Source: Chryseobacterium elymi
GTDB lineage: Bacteria; Bacteroidota; Bacteroidia; Flavobacteriales; Weeksellaceae
Reading direction: 5' to 3'
Length of the DNA: 64,000 bases
NCBI RefSeq assembly: GCF_003385495.1
Contig: NZ_QNUH01000012.1
Location: 1-64,000, forward strand
The translations under genes and the position numbers were made by a program. The number at the start of each line of letters is the position of its first letter. Position 1 is the stretch's first letter. Under the pieces are notes generated by a model, which saw only the letters and a program-made list of their open reading frames with translations, was not told the origin of the DNA and searched no databases. Of this stretch, positions 63,535 through 64,000 are shown in pieces.

Positions 63535-64000
63535 ATGAAAACAAAAGTACAAGAAAAATCAAATGAAAGAAAATTAAACAATGTATCATTTGAAGCATTA
63601 AGAGATATTGAACTTCTTGAAGAAAGAAGATTAAGTTGGGGACTTATAAATTTCAATTCTGTTTTAAATCATTTCAATTGGGGTTTTTACAGAGATCGTA
63701 ATAAATATCCAGATTTCCACAGTTTGGGATCATCAATGAGTGATCATGCTCGCAAAGGTAACATTGGTAAATACCAAATATATTGCCTTGTAAAATTATC
63801 ATCCATTATTTACGATGCAAGGGTATTGTACGAAAACAATCTTATTGATTTTACTCAATTACATAGTATCGTTGTTCGTGTAAGAAATGATGCGCACAAA
63901 AGATTTAAGTCTATCGAAAAGACTCAGGCAAAAAAAGAGTTGAAAAATAAAAAATTAAACTCTGATTCCCTGTTGATCTTAAAAGCAAAATTAGCAATCC
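63535..64000 (+). CDS. Unknown element gene, 3' end cut by window
   Basis: Open for at least 155 codons without a stop: MKTKVQEKSNERKLNNVSFEAL, RRLSWGLINFNSVLNHFNWGF, NDAHKRFKSIEKTQAKKELKN. Mixed helical, basic C-terminal part. Not recognised. It follows the small genes of the integrase region in the same direction and probably belongs to the same mobile element. Confidence 0.5.
   Translation, partial: MKTKVQEKSNERKLNNVSFEALRDIELLEERRLSWGLINFNSVLNHFNWGFYRDRNKYPDFHSLGSSMSDHARKGNIGKYQIYCLVKLSSIIYDARVLYENNLIDFTQLHSIVVRVRNDAHKRFKSIEKTQAKKELKNKKLNSDSLLILKAKLAI

Overview
The window looks like a chromosomal segment of a Bacteroidota bacterium, most likely Flavobacteriia and close to Chryseobacterium (Weeksellaceae). 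The evidence is the AT-rich composition; Bacteroidota-type promoters (-7 element TAnnTTTG, sometimes with a TTG about 19 bp upstream); a C-terminal type IX secretion sorting domain; TonB-dependent and large outer-membrane barrels; a class A beta-lactamase of the CIA/CGA/PER type; a class II HMG-CoA reductase; and a short peptide with the GG leader common in Chryseobacterium. The genus is an inference from remembered families, since no search was possible. No rRNA, tRNA or CRISPR array was seen.

Positions 1-4600 hold the end of menE, a ribosome-rescue factor, a GreA-like protein, a deoxyhypusine-synthase homologue, an alkyltransferase-like protein, a 48-residue conserved small gene and an XRE regulator. 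Positions 4.9-10.2 kb carry htpG, recA (with a pair of palindromes upstream), an MpaB-like protein and a LuxR-type regulator. Positions 10.3-14 kb carry a barrel protein and the pfkA-gapA operon. Positions 14.6-19.5 kb form a stress and DNA-repair block: HxlR regulator, peroxiredoxin, AlkD-like HEAT protein, and a TIGR03915-like/radical-SAM repair pair with a beta-lactamase gene lying between its two members.

Positions 19.7-31 kb hold mvaA with a small membrane gene and two further genes in a tight operon, a CLC channel, sucC, an MscS channel, a 1-Cys peroxiredoxin, an outer-membrane protein, and a TonB siderophore receptor with a PepSY partner. Positions 31-43.6 kb hold an oxidoreductase, an ABC-F ATPase, membrane and acyltransferase-like proteins, a two-domain alpha/beta hydrolase, GH25, ndh-trmD, and nuclease-Lrp-deoC. 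Positions 43.6-59.7 kb hold dusB, a 1075-residue barrel, a T9SS lamin-tail protein, a peptidase-like barrel fusion, a fused pyrE-pyrF, DUF1232, aroC with thioredoxin-like genes, a polytopic membrane protein and two lipoproteins.

From about 59.7 kb the character changes. A long AT-rich stretch holds an orphan hairpin, a 58-residue Cys-rich GG-leader peptide and a possible recombination site. A tyrosine recombinase follows, then an excisionase-like gene and several small unknown genes, one frameshifted relative to a nearby paralogue. This looks like one end of an integrated element that runs off the window. Many intergenic regions carry hairpins built on a GCGAAGC-type core, and there is one 198-bp MITE-like inverted repeat.
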